DNA of 64,000 nt from Methylomonas montana (GTDB lineage: Bacteria; Pseudomonadota; Gammaproteobacteria; Methylococcales; Methylomonadaceae), in the NCBI RefSeq assembly GCF_030490285.1, contig NZ_CP129884.1, positions 3,844,001 through 3,908,000 of the forward strand. The letters are read 5' to 3'. Under the pieces are notes generated by a model. That model worked only from the letters and a program-made list of their open reading frames with translations. It made no database searches and had not been told where the DNA came from. The stretch's first letter is position 1; every line of letters starts with the position of its first letter. Below, piece by piece: positions 1-10,744 of this stretch. The position numbers and the translations under genes were made by a program.

Positions 1-374
1 CTATCGCTCAGGCTGAAGGCCTGGCGAACATGGGCGTGGAACTGGACCATGTAATTGAAATCGCCGTGGACGACGAGGAAATCATCAAACGCATGAGCGG
101 CAGACGCGTACACATGGTATCCGGCCGTACCTATCACGTGGTTTTTAATCCGCCTAAACAGGAAGGATTGGACGATGTTACCGGCGAGCCTTTGATCCAA
201 CGCGACGACGACCAGGAAGAAACGGTCCGTAAGCGCTTGAGCGTCTATCACGAACAAACCAAACCGCTGGTCGGCTTTTATGCCGCGCCCAATCAAAACG
301 CTAAATTCGCTTCGATCGCCGGCGTTGGCTCGGTCAGCGACATTACCAACAAACTACTCGCCATTTTGGGCTGA
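1..374 (+). CDS. adk: Adenylate kinase, C-terminal part
   Basis: This is the 3' end of a gene that enters from the left edge; the reading frame is already open at base 3. Adenylate kinase interconverts ATP plus AMP and two ADP in the cytoplasm. The visible part carries the end of the core, the LID region (the [20 protein letters not shown] stretch) and the conserved [13 protein letters not shown] segment that closes the LID. The LID lacks the four zinc-binding cysteines, as in most Gram-negative enzymes. It lies 34 bp upstream of leuC on the same strand. The identification is secure; the nucleotide-binding P-loop lies outside the window. Confidence 0.95.
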   Translation, partial: IAQAEGLANMGVELDHVIEIAVDDEEIIKRMSGRRVHMVSGRTYHVVFNPPKQEGLDDVTGEPLIQRDDDQEETVRKRLSVYHEQTKPLVGFYAAPNQNAKFASIAGVGSVSDITNKLLAILG

Positions 375-407
375 GCATTATTGTTAACTTCTTTATCGGA
401 AACTTAG

Positions 408-1820
408 ATGGCTGGTAAAACCTTATACGACAAACTCTGGGACGACCACGTCGTCCACACCGAAGACGACGGCTCGTGCCTGATCTACATCGATCGGCAA
501 CTGCTGCACGAAGTGACGTCACCGCAAGCTTTCGACGGCTTGCGCCTGTCCGGCCGCCAACCTTGGCGCATCGCCAGAAACCTGGCAGTCGCGGACCACA
601 ACGTGCCGACCACCGATCGCGATAAAGGCATTGCCGATCCGGTCTCACGGTTGCAAGTCGAAACGCTGGAAAGCAACTGTAAAGAATTCGGCATTACCGA
701 ATTCGACATGGCCGACATTCGCCAAGGCATTGTGCATGTGATCGGCCCGGAACAGGGCGCCACCCTGCCCGGCATGACCATCGTCTGCGGCGACTCGCAT
801 ACCTCCACTCATGGTGCTTCGGCGGCTCTGGCGTTTGGTATCGGCACCTCGGAAGTCGAACATGCGCTGGCGACCCAATGTCTGGTACAGAAAAAAGCCA
901 AAAACATGCTGATCAAAGTCAACGGCAAAGCCGGTCCGGGCGTTACAGCTAAAGACATTGTGCTGGCGATCATCGGCCAAATCGGCACCGCCGGCGGCAC
1001 CGGTTACACCATCGAATTCGGGGGCGATGCGATTTGGTCGCTGTCTATGGAAGGCCGGATGACGGTCTGCAACATGGCGATCGAAGCGGGCGCCCGTGCC
1101 GGCTTGATTGCGGTCGACGACATTACCATCGATTATTACCAAGGCCGCCCCTATGCACCCAAAGGCGACGACTGGAACATGGCGGTGCGCTATTGGCAAA
1201 ATCTGCGCTCCGACAGCTACAGCGGCGATTTATTCGACCAAGTCATCCAGATAGATGCTGCCGGGATAAAACCGCAAGTCAGCTGGGGCACTTCACCGGA
1301 AATGGTGGTGGCAGTCGATGCCAACGTACCCGATCCTGCGCAGGAAGCAGACCCAACTAAACGCCAAGGCATCGAGCGGGCTTTGCAATACATGGGTTTG
1401 CAAGCCGGCCAGAAAATCACCGACATCAAGTTGGATAAAGTCTTTATCGGTTCTTGCACCAACTCGCGCATCGAAGACTTGCGCGCCGCAGCCGCCGTTA
1501 TTAAAGGCCGTAAAAAAGCTGCCTCTGTAAAACAGGTGCTGATCGTGCCCGGCTCAGGCTTGATCAAGCAACAAGCTGAAGCGGAAGGCCTGGATAAAAT
1601 CTTCACTGCCGCCGATTTCGAATGGCGCGATCCCGGTTGCTCGATGTGTCTGGCAATGAACGCCGACCGTTTGGAAGCCGGCGAGCATTGCGCTTCGACC
1701 TCGAATCGTAACTTTGAAGGCCGACAAGGCTACGGCGGCCGCACCCACTTGGTCAGCCCGGCCATGGCGGCCGCGGCAGCGATTGCCGGCCATTTTGTCA
1801 ACATTGCTGAGGAGGCATAA
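408..1820 (+). CDS. leuC: 3-isopropylmalate dehydratase large subunit
   Basis: LeuC pairs with LeuD to isomerise 2-isopropylmalate to 3-isopropylmalate in leucine biosynthesis. The 470-residue length is normal for the bacterial aconitase-like subunit. The three cysteines that should ligate the [4Fe-4S] cluster are visible in FIGSCTNSR (about residue 350) and [11 protein letters not shown] (about 411 and 414). The N-terminal [10 protein letters not shown] motif is also present. It is the first gene of leuC-(small ORF)-leuD-leuB-asd, a standard gammaproteobacterial order. No attenuator is evident in the short gap after adk. Confidence 0.97.
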   Translation: MAGKTLYDKLWDDHVVHTEDDGSCLIYIDRQLLHEVTSPQAFDGLRLSGRQPWRIARNLAVADHNVPTTDRDKGIADPVSRLQVETLESNCKEFGITEFDMADIRQGIVHVIGPEQGATLPGMTIVCGDSHTSTHGASAALAFGIGTSEVEHALATQCLVQKKAKNMLIKVNGKAGPGVTAKDIVLAIIGQIGTAGGTGYTIEFGGDAIWSLSMEGRMTVCNMAIEAGARAGLIAVDDITIDYYQGRPYAPKGDDWNMAVRYWQNLRSDSYSGDLFDQVIQIDAAGIKPQVSWGTSPEMVVAVDANVPDPAQEADPTKRQGIERALQYMGLQAGQKITDIKLDKVFIGSCTNSRIEDLRAAAAVIKGRKKAASVKQVLIVPGSGLIKQQAEAEGLDKIFTAADFEWRDPGCSMCLAMNADRLEAGEHCASTSNRNFEGRQGYGGRTHLVSPAMAAAAAIAGHFVNIAEEA

Positions 1821-1822
1821 TC

Positions 1823-1900
1823 ATGACAAAAATACAGGATAGGATTTTTGCATCGCCATCGGCGACCCGTCAGGGTGTCGCACACGGAGGTGAGGCATGA
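1823..1900 (+). CDS. Possible 25-residue ORF coupled to leuD
   Basis: A 25-codon frame begins with ATG 2 bp after the leuC stop. It ends with TGA overlapping the leuD ATG (ATGA at 1897-1900). The leuC end carries GGAGG at 1811-1815, well placed as its ribosome site. The peptide starts MTKIQDRIF and has no recognisable domain, signal peptide or membrane segment. The exact overlap suggests translational coupling that keeps ribosomes flowing from leuC to leuD. It could equally be spacer with a chance frame. Some bacteria carry an entericidin-like small gene at this site, but this peptide has no lipobox and does not match that family. Confidence 0.35.
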   Translation: MTKIQDRIFASPSATRQGVAHGGEA

Positions 1901-2535
1901 GGGCTTTTACTACTTTGACAGCACTGGTTGCGCCCTTGGACAGAGCCAATATCGATACCGATGCGATCATCCCCAAGCAGTTTTTAAAGTCCATCCGCCG
2001 CGCCGGCTTCGGCCCCTATCTGTTCGACGAGTGGCGTTATCTGGACAGAGGCGAACCGGAAATGGATTGCACCAACCGGCCGTTGAATAAAGACTTCGTG
2101 CTGAACCAGGCCAAATATCAAGGCGCACAAATCCTGCTGACCCGCGAAAACTTCGGCTGCGGCTCCTCGCGCGAGCATGCGCCTTGGGCATTGGAAGATT
2201 ACGGGTTCAGGGCGATTATCGCGCCTAGCTTTGCCGACATTTTCTTTAACAACTGCTTCAAGAACGGCATCTTGCCCATTATTTTGCCAACTAACGACGT
2301 CAATAGCCTATTTAATGGATTAACAGAAGGGTATCAATTAACAATTGACCTTGAAGAGCAAACAATTAAGAAGCCCAGTGGTATTTTTATTAATTTCAAA
2401 ATTGACCCAACACGCAAGCATCGGTTATTGAACGGTCTGGACGACATCGCCTTGACGCTGCAACACGCCGACAAAATTAAAACCTATGAAGCCGAGCGCG
2501 CCAAACGCGCCCCGTGGTTGTTCAAAGACGCGTAA
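1897..2535 (+). CDS. leuD: 3-isopropylmalate dehydratase small subunit
   Basis: LeuD is the swivelling small subunit of isopropylmalate isomerase and works with LeuC. It has 212 residues, normal for the family. The conserved [17 protein letters not shown] motif near the N terminus and [15 protein letters not shown] near residue 88 mark substrate binding. The start is supported by GGAGG at 1886-1890 and by the overlap with the stop of the preceding small frame. Bases 2280-2400 of this gene are noticeably more AT-rich than the rest, a local compositional dip with no disruption of the frame. Confidence 0.97.
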   Translation: MRAFTTLTALVAPLDRANIDTDAIIPKQFLKSIRRAGFGPYLFDEWRYLDRGEPEMDCTNRPLNKDFVLNQAKYQGAQILLTRENFGCGSSREHAPWALEDYGFRAIIAPSFADIFFNNCFKNGILPIILPTNDVNSLFNGLTEGYQLTIDLEEQTIKKPSGIFINFKIDPTRKHRLLNGLDDIALTLQHADKIKTYEAERAKRAPWLFKDA

Positions 2536-2556
2536 GCTCCATTGAAAGGTAAAAAA

Positions 2557-3636
2557 ATGCCCAAAAAAATTGCAGTTCTGGCCGGAGATGGCATCGGACC
2601 GGAAATTGTTGCCGAAGCGATCAAGGTTCTGAGCTTCCTGAATACCGACATGGATCTGGGCCTGGTATTCGAAAACGCCCTGATCGGTGGCGCGGCTTAC
2701 GACGCTTTCGGCACGCCGCTGCCGCAAACAACACTGAATCTGTGCAAAAACGCCGACGCAGTGTTGCTGGGCGCGGTCGGCGGCCCGAAATGGGAACCGC
2801 TGGCCCATGCGATACGTCCAGAGCGCGGTTTATTGGGCATTCGTTCCGAACTGAATCTGTTCTCCAATCTGCGTCCGGCGATTTTATATCCGCAACTGGT
2901 CGATGCCTCGACCTTGAAACCGGAAGTGGTGTCGGGTCTGGACCTGATGATCGTCCGCGAACTGACCGGCGGCATTTATTTCGGCCAGCCACGCGGTGTG
3001 CACGTTGCCGAAAACGGCGAGAAAGTGGGTATCAACACCAAGATTTACAGCGAGTCTGAAATTCGCCGCATCGGTCATTCCGCTTTCAAGATCGCGCAAA
3101 AACGTCATAAAAAGCTGTGTTCGGTGGATAAAGCCAACGTGCTGGAAGTGACCGAGTTGTGGCGTAGCGTGATGACCGAAGTGGGTAAAGAGTATCCGGA
3201 CGTGCAACTCACGCATATGTATGTCGACAACGCCGCGATGCAACTGGTGCGGGCACCAAAACAATTCGATGTGATCGTCACCAGCAATATGTTCGGCGAT
3301 ATTTTGTCCGACATCGCGGCGATGCTGACCGGCTCGATCGGCATGTTGCCGTCGGCTTCATTAGACGCCAACGCCAAGGGTATGTACGAACCGATTCACG
3401 GTTCGGCACCGGACATTGCCGGGCAAGGCATTGCCAATCCATTGGCGACGATTTTGTCGGTCGCGATGATGCTGCGTTACACCTTTAATCAAGCTGACGC
3501 CGCCGAGCGCATAGAGCGCGCGGTGAATACCGCACTGGACAGCAAAGTCAGAACCGCGGACATTTACTCGGAAGGCATGATCAAAGTCAGTACTTCCGGC
3601 ATGGGCGATGCCGTACTCAACGCCTTAAAAGGATAA
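2557..3636 (+). CDS. leuB: 3-isopropylmalate dehydrogenase
   Basis: LeuB oxidatively decarboxylates 3-isopropylmalate to 2-oxoisocaproate with NAD+, the third committed step of leucine synthesis. The protein from [16 protein letters not shown] has 359 residues, normal for this family of homodimeric decarboxylating dehydrogenases. The [14 protein letters not shown] metal/substrate motif appears as [18 protein letters not shown], and the NAD-binding segment as [18 protein letters not shown]. An in-frame ATG at 2542 exists, but the ATG at 2557 follows a purine-rich AAAGGT and matches the family N terminus. It is co-transcribed with leuCD and asd. Confidence 0.97.
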   Translation: MPKKIAVLAGDGIGPEIVAEAIKVLSFLNTDMDLGLVFENALIGGAAYDAFGTPLPQTTLNLCKNADAVLLGAVGGPKWEPLAHAIRPERGLLGIRSELNLFSNLRPAILYPQLVDASTLKPEVVSGLDLMIVRELTGGIYFGQPRGVHVAENGEKVGINTKIYSESEIRRIGHSAFKIAQKRHKKLCSVDKANVLEVTELWRSVMTEVGKEYPDVQLTHMYVDNAAMQLVRAPKQFDVIVTSNMFGDILSDIAAMLTGSIGMLPSASLDANAKGMYEPIHGSAPDIAGQGIANPLATILSVAMMLRYTFNQADAAERIERAVNTALDSKVRTADIYSEGMIKVSTSGMGDAVLNALKG

Positions 3637-3641
3637 TCAAT

Positions 3642-4664
3642 ATGTCGAAAACTTATGATGTAGCAGTAGTCGGCGCCACCGGTGCGGTAGGCGAAACCAT
3701 GATCGAAATCCTGGAGCAGCGCAATTTTCCGGTCGGCAAAGTCTATGCACTGGCCAGCGAGCGCTCGGCCGGCAAACGTATCCCATTTAAAGGTGGTTCG
3801 CTGGTGGTGGAAGATCTGGCAAACTTCGATTTTTCGAAAGTGCAGATCGGCCTGTTTTCACCAGGTGCTTCGGTGTCGGCTGAATACGCGCCCAAAGCCG
3901 CCGCGGCCGGTTGCGTCGTGATCGACAACACCTCGCAGTTTCGTTACGACGACGACATTCCGCTGGTGGTACCGGAAGTCAATCCGGAAAAAGTCGCCGA
4001 ATACAAAAATCGCGGCATCATCGCCAATCCCAATTGTTCGACCATTCAAATGTTGGTGGCACTGAAGCCCATTTACGACGCCGTCGGTATCAGCCGCATC
4101 AATGTCGCTACCTACCAGGCCGTTTCCGGCACCGGCAAGGAAGCGATCGAAGAGTTGGCGACACAAACCGCCAATCTACTCAACGCCAAACCGATTGCGC
4201 CTAGCGTATATCCGAAACAAATTGCTTTCAACGTGTTGCCGCAAATCGATGTATTCATGGACAACGGTTACACTAAGGAAGAAATGAAAATGGTCTGGGA
4301 AACGCGAAAAATTCTTGGCGACGCCGATATTCAAGTTAATCCGACCGCAGTGCGGGTACCGGTATTTTTCGGGCACTCGGAAGCAGTGCATATTGAAACC
4401 AAGCAGAAAATTTCCGCCGAACGTGTCCGCGAACTGTTAGCCGCGGCGCCTGGAATTACGTTACTTGATGCGCGTACAGACGGCGGCTATCCAACAGCTG
4501 TGACTGAATCATCTGGCAACGACGATGTGTTTGTTGGCCGAATCCGTGAGGATATTTCCCATCCAACCGGCATCGACCTATGGGTAGTCAGCGATAATGT
4601 CAGAAAAGGTGCAGCGCTTAACAGTGTGCAAATAGCCGAAGTGCTGGTAAAAAACTACATCTAG
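3642..4664 (+). CDS. asd: Aspartate-semialdehyde dehydrogenase
   Basis: This enzyme reduces aspartyl phosphate to aspartate semialdehyde with NADPH, feeding lysine/diaminopimelate, threonine and methionine. At 340 residues it has the usual size. The N terminus has the Rossmann GATGAVGETM motif, and the catalytic cysteine lies in NPNCSTIQ at about residue 132. It follows leuB by 5 bp, consistent with a leuCDB-asd operon as in Pseudomonas. The identification is secure. Confidence 0.97.
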   Translation: MSKTYDVAVVGATGAVGETMIEILEQRNFPVGKVYALASERSAGKRIPFKGGSLVVEDLANFDFSKVQIGLFSPGASVSAEYAPKAAAAGCVVIDNTSQFRYDDDIPLVVPEVNPEKVAEYKNRGIIANPNCSTIQMLVALKPIYDAVGISRINVATYQAVSGTGKEAIEELATQTANLLNAKPIAPSVYPKQIAFNVLPQIDVFMDNGYTKEEMKMVWETRKILGDADIQVNPTAVRVPVFFGHSEAVHIETKQKISAERVRELLAAAPGITLLDARTDGGYPTAVTESSGNDDVFVGRIREDISHPTGIDLWVVSDNVRKGAALNSVQIAEVLVKNYI

Positions 4665-4733
4665 TCTACGCTTAGGTCTGTGTTTTATAGTGGGTCAGTA
4701 AGTGCCGAGGTATTACAAGTGAAGGAAAGCAAT

Positions 4734-7574
4734 GTGAGCAATTTAACTAAAGCTTTAGCGGTTGTATCGCTATTGACGCCAGTCAGTGCCCAACCGTTAG
4801 GTATTGGCGAAATTGAGTTGCATTCCACTCTGAATCAAAACCTCAATGCCGAAATCAGACTGAGCGTTGCGGCCGGCGAAAATCCGGCCGATGTCTCCGT
4901 AAAACTGGCGCCACCGGAAAAATTCGATCAAGCCGGCGTTGTTTGGAATTACTTCCTATCCAAAATCAAGCTTGAGCCAGTCATCCAAGCAAACGGTTCC
5001 ATTATCGTCAAAGTATCCTCGCGCGAAGCCTTGACCGAACCTTTTCTGGATTTTCTATTGGAAGTCAGTTGGCCACAAGGCAGTATGGTGCGCGAGTTCA
5101 CGTTATTGATCGATCCGCCAACCGCATACAACCAACCGATCATTCCCGTCACCGAAACGAGTCGCTACAGTGCCGAACCCATAGAACAACTAGAGCGCCC
5201 CGTCAGGAAATCTCGACCGGTGCCAAAACGGGCTGTCCGCGCCGCACCTGCAGACGGCATCACCCCACAAACACCGACTAGCGGTGAATTTGGTCCCGTC
5301 CAAAAATCCGATACGCTATGGGGCATCGCCACTCAGTTGGGACAAGAAAAAAACATTCCAACCCAACGCATGATCAATGCGCTATACAAAGCCAATCCAG
5401 GCGCATTTAGTAACGGCAACATGAACGCCTTGAAAGAGGGCGTTACATTAAAGATTCCCGAATCGGATGCAATTCTGCATCCATCATCAAAACAAGCGCG
5501 CAACGAACAGAAAGTCGAGCGCAAACCGGCTAAACCGGAGACAAGCCAAACCGAAGCGACCAGCAAACCGTTGGAACTAGTGGCGCCCACCGAATCGAAA
5601 ATCGCCGCCAATGCCGTTATTACCGGCCAAACCAAATCCGAACCAGCTACTGCGCCAACGACGGGCGCCGCTGCCGATGGCACTGCCAATCAGGCTGGCG
5701 ACGGCAAGGATTTGGAAATGCAAGCCCGCATCGAAAAACTCGAGCAGCAGTTAGGCATGATGCAGCAATTGCTGGCCTTGAAAGATCAACAGCTAGCCTC
5801 GCTGCAAGGCAAACAAGCTCAAACAACCGCACCGACCGAACCAAACCAACTGGCGCCACAAGCGCCAGTTGTCGCTGAACAACCAGCGCCACCACCGGCT
5901 ACCACGGCCCAGCCACCGGCTAGCGAAGCCGTTGTCACGCCACTGCCCGCACCCACGCCTCAACCAGCGCCGCAGCCCGCACCTACGCCCAGGGTTGCGC
6001 CTACACCAGCACCGGTCGTAGCCCAAGATGAAGGACTATTTTCATCCGACTCGTATTACCTAATAAGCGGTGGTCTGGGTGCCGGCATACTGGGTGTATT
6101 GGGTTGGTTGTTATGGCGTAAGCGCAAAATCGACGAGCGCACCAATACCGAAAGCATGTTCGCATCAGCCAGCCAAATTCGCCTGCCAGACTCGGAAAGC
6201 AGCTTGTCTGTGCCGATCATGGACATCAATAATCCGGACGAATACGATGTTGGCACCGTTGGCGAAAGCTCGTTCATCAGCGATTTCACGCCCAGCGATT
6301 TCGATGCGTTCGATACCGATCAAAACGAAGTCGATCCCATCTCGGAAGCCGACGTTTATCTGGCTTATGGCCGCTACCAACAAGCAGAAGAGTTGATCCG
6401 CCATGCAATAGCCGAACAGCCAAATCGCGACGAATGCAAACTAAAATTACTGGAGATTTTCTACGCCAGCGAAAACAAAGATGGCTTCTCCAGCTATGCG
6501 CAAGAATTAGCCGATGCCGGCAAACAGACCGACAAGCCGTTCTGGAAGAAAATTACGGATATGGCCAAGGAGATCATTCCGGACTCGCCACTATTCGGTG
6601 GTGGTTCGGCAACGCCTGTACACACCGGTAAAGTCGATACCGCAACCAGCTCAGTTTTGGCGGCAACTGCCGCCCCCAAGACAGCCGAACTGGAAGACGA
6701 CGATTTTGCCCGGTTGGATGACGACCTTTTCGATCTGAATTTGGACATGGCCCAGGATTCCGCACTCGACGACGGCGGATTGGATTTCGATTTAGGAGAC
6801 TTCGGCGGTAGTTCCAAACAGCAAGAACAAACCAAGCAAGCCGAAACAAAGTTGGAAAGTATCGATTTCAACCAGCAAATTTCGTTTGAAGAACCCATCG
6901 AACTCAGTGGCGTCGCTCCCAGCTCGGCTGATACTCCTGATTCGGCTATCGAGTCCTTCGACTTCAACTTTGACATTGATACCACCAGCTCGGTCTCGGA
7001 AGATCAAACTCAAACCGATATTCCATCGCAACCGGAGTTAGAAACGTTTGATTTTTCCGATTTCGACAGCATCAAAGCGGAACCTGCTCCAGATAGCGAA
7101 AAACCCGTTACAGCTGGAATAAATGCCCCGGCCGACATCGAAAGCTTCGATTTTAACTTCGATACCGAAGCCACCGCACCAACATTAGCTAAAGAACAGC
7201 AAAACGACTCGGCGCTTAATCTTGAATCTGAATTGAAACTTGAGACCTTCGATTTTTCCGATTTCGATAGCCTTACCTCAAATACGACTAAAACCACCGA
7301 TAAATCTCTCTCAGCGGGTGAAGCGAATGACGAATTCAATTTCAATTTCGACTTCGACACACCGGTAATCAGCGCTAGTAGCGAGAATACTCTTGACTTG
7401 GGTGTTTCCGATCTGACCGATATGGACGAGTTCGAAACCAAAATCGACCTAGCAAAAGCTTATATCGACATGGGCGATACCGAAGCCGCGAGATCGATTG
7501 CTGAAGACGTACTCGCCAAAGGCTCTAAACAGCAGCAACAAGCCGCACAGGCATTGCTGGACGAACTGAAATAA
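4734..7574 (+). CDS. fimV: FimV/HubP-like polar hub protein
   Basis: FimV/HubP proteins are inner-membrane, peptidoglycan-binding pole organisers that affect twitching and flagellar placement. The likely start is GTG at 4734, 7 bp after AAGGA, giving a signal peptide (LTKALAVVSLLTPVSAQ) in place of an unlikely ATG at 4680. Domains in order: periplasmic FimV N-domain with the LHSTLNQNLNAEI motif, a LysM domain (QKSDTLWGIATQLG), a coiled coil (IEKLEQQLGMMQQLL), a Pro/Ala-rich linker, one membrane segment (ISGGLGAGILGVLGWLLW) and a very acidic cytoplasmic part. The C-terminal FimV domain has the KIDLAKAYIDMGD motif. The acidic part holds alternating repeats of the type ESFDFNFD and ETFDFSDFDS. 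It follows asd by about 70 bp, and a terminator closes it. Confidence 0.93.
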   Translation: MSNLTKALAVVSLLTPVSAQPLGIGEIELHSTLNQNLNAEIRLSVAAGENPADVSVKLAPPEKFDQAGVVWNYFLSKIKLEPVIQANGSIIVKVSSREALTEPFLDFLLEVSWPQGSMVREFTLLIDPPTAYNQPIIPVTETSRYSAEPIEQLERPVRKSRPVPKRAVRAAPADGITPQTPTSGEFGPVQKSDTLWGIATQLGQEKNIPTQRMINALYKANPGAFSNGNMNALKEGVTLKIPESDAILHPSSKQARNEQKVERKPAKPETSQTEATSKPLELVAPTESKIAANAVITGQTKSEPATAPTTGAAADGTANQAGDGKDLEMQARIEKLEQQLGMMQQLLALKDQQLASLQGKQAQTTAPTEPNQLAPQAPVVAEQPAPPPATTAQPPASEAVVTPLPAPTPQPAPQPAPTPRVAPTPAPVVAQDEGLFSSDSYYLISGGLGAGILGVLGWLLWRKRKIDERTNTESMFASASQIRLPDSESSLSVPIMDINNPDEYDVGTVGESSFISDFTPSDFDAFDTDQNEVDPISEADVYLAYGRYQQAEELIRHAIAEQPNRDECKLKLLEIFYASENKDGFSSYAQELADAGKQTDKPFWKKITDMAKEIIPDSPLFGGGSATPVHTGKVDTATSSVLAATAAPKTAELEDDDFARLDDDLFDLNLDMAQDSALDDGGLDFDLGDFGGSSKQQEQTKQAETKLESIDFNQQISFEEPIELSGVAPSSADTPDSAIESFDFNFDIDTTSSVSEDQTQTDIPSQPELETFDFSDFDSIKAEPAPDSEKPVTAGINAPADIESFDFNFDTEATAPTLAKEQQNDSALNLESELKLETFDFSDFDSLTSNTTKTTDKSLSAGEANDEFNFNFDFDTPVISASSENTLDLGVSDLTDMDEFETKIDLAKAYIDMGDTEAARSIAEDVLAKGSKQQQQAAQALLDELK

Positions 7575-7591
7575 TCAACGATCAAGGAAAG

Positions 7592-7615
7592 AGCCCGGCA
7601 CTTACCGGGCTTTAT
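7592..7615 (+). terminator. Intrinsic terminator after fimV
   Basis: A 7-bp perfect GC-rich stem (AGCCCGG / CCGGGCT) with a 6-nt loop is followed by a short T-rich run. It sits 18 bp after the fimV stop and immediately at the stop codon of the convergent receiver-Hpt gene, so it may act in both directions. Confidence 0.8.
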
Positions 7616-8365
7616 CTAGTCACTACCGCCCTCATTCGACATCACGTTCCGTAAAATAACGCCCTGATTGTCCAGCAACCAATCCAGTTTGACCTTTAAT
7701 AAGCTAAATTGCTGGTTCGCTTGTGCCTCCTCATTGTGCAACAGCGCTTGTTCCAAACTTTCAACAACCCCCAAGCAATCGGCAAAATCGTAGAAACAGA
7801 AGGTGCCATGCAATTTGTGAACAAGCTCCCAAGCTTGCTGAATCGCCATATTTTGTAAGGACCGCTCGATGTCAAGCATATGCGTGGGCAACTCCGCAAA
7901 TAGCTTGCTCAATAATGTTTGGCTGAGCTGACTATTATCCTGCGTTTTGCGCAATATCTGCACGGCGTAGTAATTGGCGTTATTATCGTCACCTTGCCGC
8001 CAACGTGTCACTATCTGCTGTAACTGGTTTAACCGGATCGGCTTAACTAAATACTCGTTGAATCCGGCATCCACCGCTTGCTGTCGTTGCTGGCTTTGGG
8101 CGTGGGCCGTTACCGCAATGACCGGCGTTTGCCGATTGAGACCGTCCGTAGTTCGCAATTTTTCGACCACCTCGAAGCCGTTTAAAAACGGCATGTTCAC
8201 ATCCAAAAATACCAGAGCATAGCTATATTGCTGTAACAGTTGCCAGGCCTCCCTGCCGTCTTGTGCCAAAGTAATATCCATCGCCCAATGCTCCAATTGT
8301 TCTCGCAACAACCAAAGATTGATTTCATTATCATCGGCAATCAGAATCGCAAAATCGTTTGTCAT
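7616..8365 (-). CDS. Response regulator receiver protein with Hpt domain
   Basis: A 249-residue protein with two phosphotransfer modules and no output or kinase domain. Residues about 5-125 form a receiver: acidic pair ADDNE, phospho-acceptor Asp in FLDVNMP, Thr in VTAHAQ and Lys in VKPIRL. The C-terminal half resembles a histidine phosphotransfer domain, with the candidate His in VHKLHGTFCF. This layout looks like the tail of a hybrid BarA-type kinase detached from its kinase. Its likely role is a phosphorelay intermediate, but no partner is encoded nearby. It is convergent to fimV. Its position corresponds to where truA often follows fimV in other gammaproteobacteria. Confidence 0.85.
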   Translation of the reverse strand: MTNDFAILIADDNEINLWLLREQLEHWAMDITLAQDGREAWQLLQQYSYALVFLDVNMPFLNGFEVVEKLRTTDGLNRQTPVIAVTAHAQSQQRQQAVDAGFNEYLVKPIRLNQLQQIVTRWRQGDDNNANYYAVQILRKTQDNSQLSQTLLSKLFAELPTHMLDIERSLQNMAIQQAWELVHKLHGTFCFYDFADCLGVVESLEQALLHNEEAQANQQFSLLKVKLDWLLDNQGVILRNVMSNEGGSD

Positions 8366-8493
8366 GTTTTAAATTTCCGCCCATTTAAGTGGCAGTTACC
8401 CGGCGAATGTTTGTTATCGAATAATTTCCGCAAGGCTTAATCTACTGTAATTTAGCTAACGCCGAAACACTTTCCGATTTGTAGAATCCCGGC

Positions 8494-8528
8494 AATAAAA
8501 AAACCCCGGCACCTTGCGGTAGCCGGGG
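8494..8528 (-). terminator. Intrinsic terminator after groEL
   Basis: Read on the minus strand, a 7-bp GCCGGGG / CCCCGGC stem with an 11-nt loop is followed by a run of seven T residues. It lies 27 bp beyond the groEL stop codon, a strong rho-independent terminator for groESL. Confidence 0.88.
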
Positions 8529-8554
8529 CTTTCAGGCCGAGAGCCGAACGGCGA

Positions 8555-10198
<1,644 letters not shown>

Positions 10199-10250
10199 TT
10201 ATTCCTGAGATTAGTTTAAGTTGAAAAAGATTGAATTGGATTAGATTGGA

Positions 10251-10538
10251 TTAACCCAAAATGCCCATGATGTCTTCTTCGCGCATGACGATATATTGCT
10301 CGCCATCGACTTTAACTTCGGTGCCTGAATATTTGCCGAACAAAACTCTGTCGCCGACTTTGACTTCCAGGGCACGTACTTGGCCGTTGTCTAACGGTTT
10401 ACCTGAACCTACCGCTAAAACTTCGCCTTCGCTAGGTTTTTCCGCAGCTGAACCGGGCAATACGATGCCGCCTGCGGTTTTGGTTTCTTCCTCAACACGT
10501 TTAACGACGATACGGTCATGTAACGGACGAATTTTCAT
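10251..10538 (-). CDS. groES: Co-chaperonin GroES (10 kDa)
   Basis: GroES caps GroEL and releases folding substrates. The 95-residue product [14 protein letters not shown] is a standard GroES. The mobile loop (about residues 17-32, [15 protein letters not shown]) and the conserved [15 protein letters not shown] strand are both visible. The chosen ATG at 10538 follows AGGAGA; a TTG one codon upstream is less likely. It is the first gene of the groES-groEL operon, with promoter and CIRCE about 110-160 bp upstream. Confidence 0.98.
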   Translation of the reverse strand: MKIRPLHDRIVVKRVEEETKTAGGIVLPGSAAEKPSEGEVLAVGSGKPLDNGQVRALEVKVGDRVLFGKYSGTEVKVDGEQYIVMREEDIMGILG

Positions 10539-10647
10539 CAATGTCTCCTCAATGTAGATAAAGTTAAAGGTTAAAACTTAATAAAGCTGTTTAAAAAACG
10601 ACTACGTCCTTGCAGAAGAAGCGAGCTTTTAAACGGCCTCAAGTTTA

Positions 10648-10674
10648 TTAGCACTCTCTAGCAACGAGTGCTAA
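10648..10674 (-). promoter_or_regulatory. CIRCE operator (HrcA binding site)
   Basis: A perfect CIRCE inverted repeat, TTAGCACTC-N9-GAGTGCTAA, lies just downstream of the groES -10 box on the minus strand. CIRCE is the binding site of the heat-shock repressor HrcA, so groESL here should be derepressed when HrcA is inactivated by heat. hrcA itself is not in the window. Confidence 0.96.
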
Positions 10675-10701
10675 TAATATCCAGCTTTTGCACTCTGTCA
10701 A
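10674..10701 (-). promoter_or_regulatory. groES: Sigma-70 type promoter of groESL
   Basis: On the minus strand a perfect TTGACA -35 (10701-10696) is separated by 16 bp from TATTAT (10679-10674). The -10 box abuts the CIRCE element, so bound HrcA would block initiation. This indicates vegetative-sigma transcription under repressor control rather than reliance on sigma-32. Confidence 0.85.
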
Positions 10702-10744
10702 GCTCTTTGGCATCATCTGCGCCTTAGCGAACCCAACCCAAACT

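Noticed and set aside
343-648. Long antisense frame opposite adk/leuC
   Set aside because: It runs over strongly conserved leuC coding sequence, has no ribosome site and gives an Arg-rich shadow peptide.
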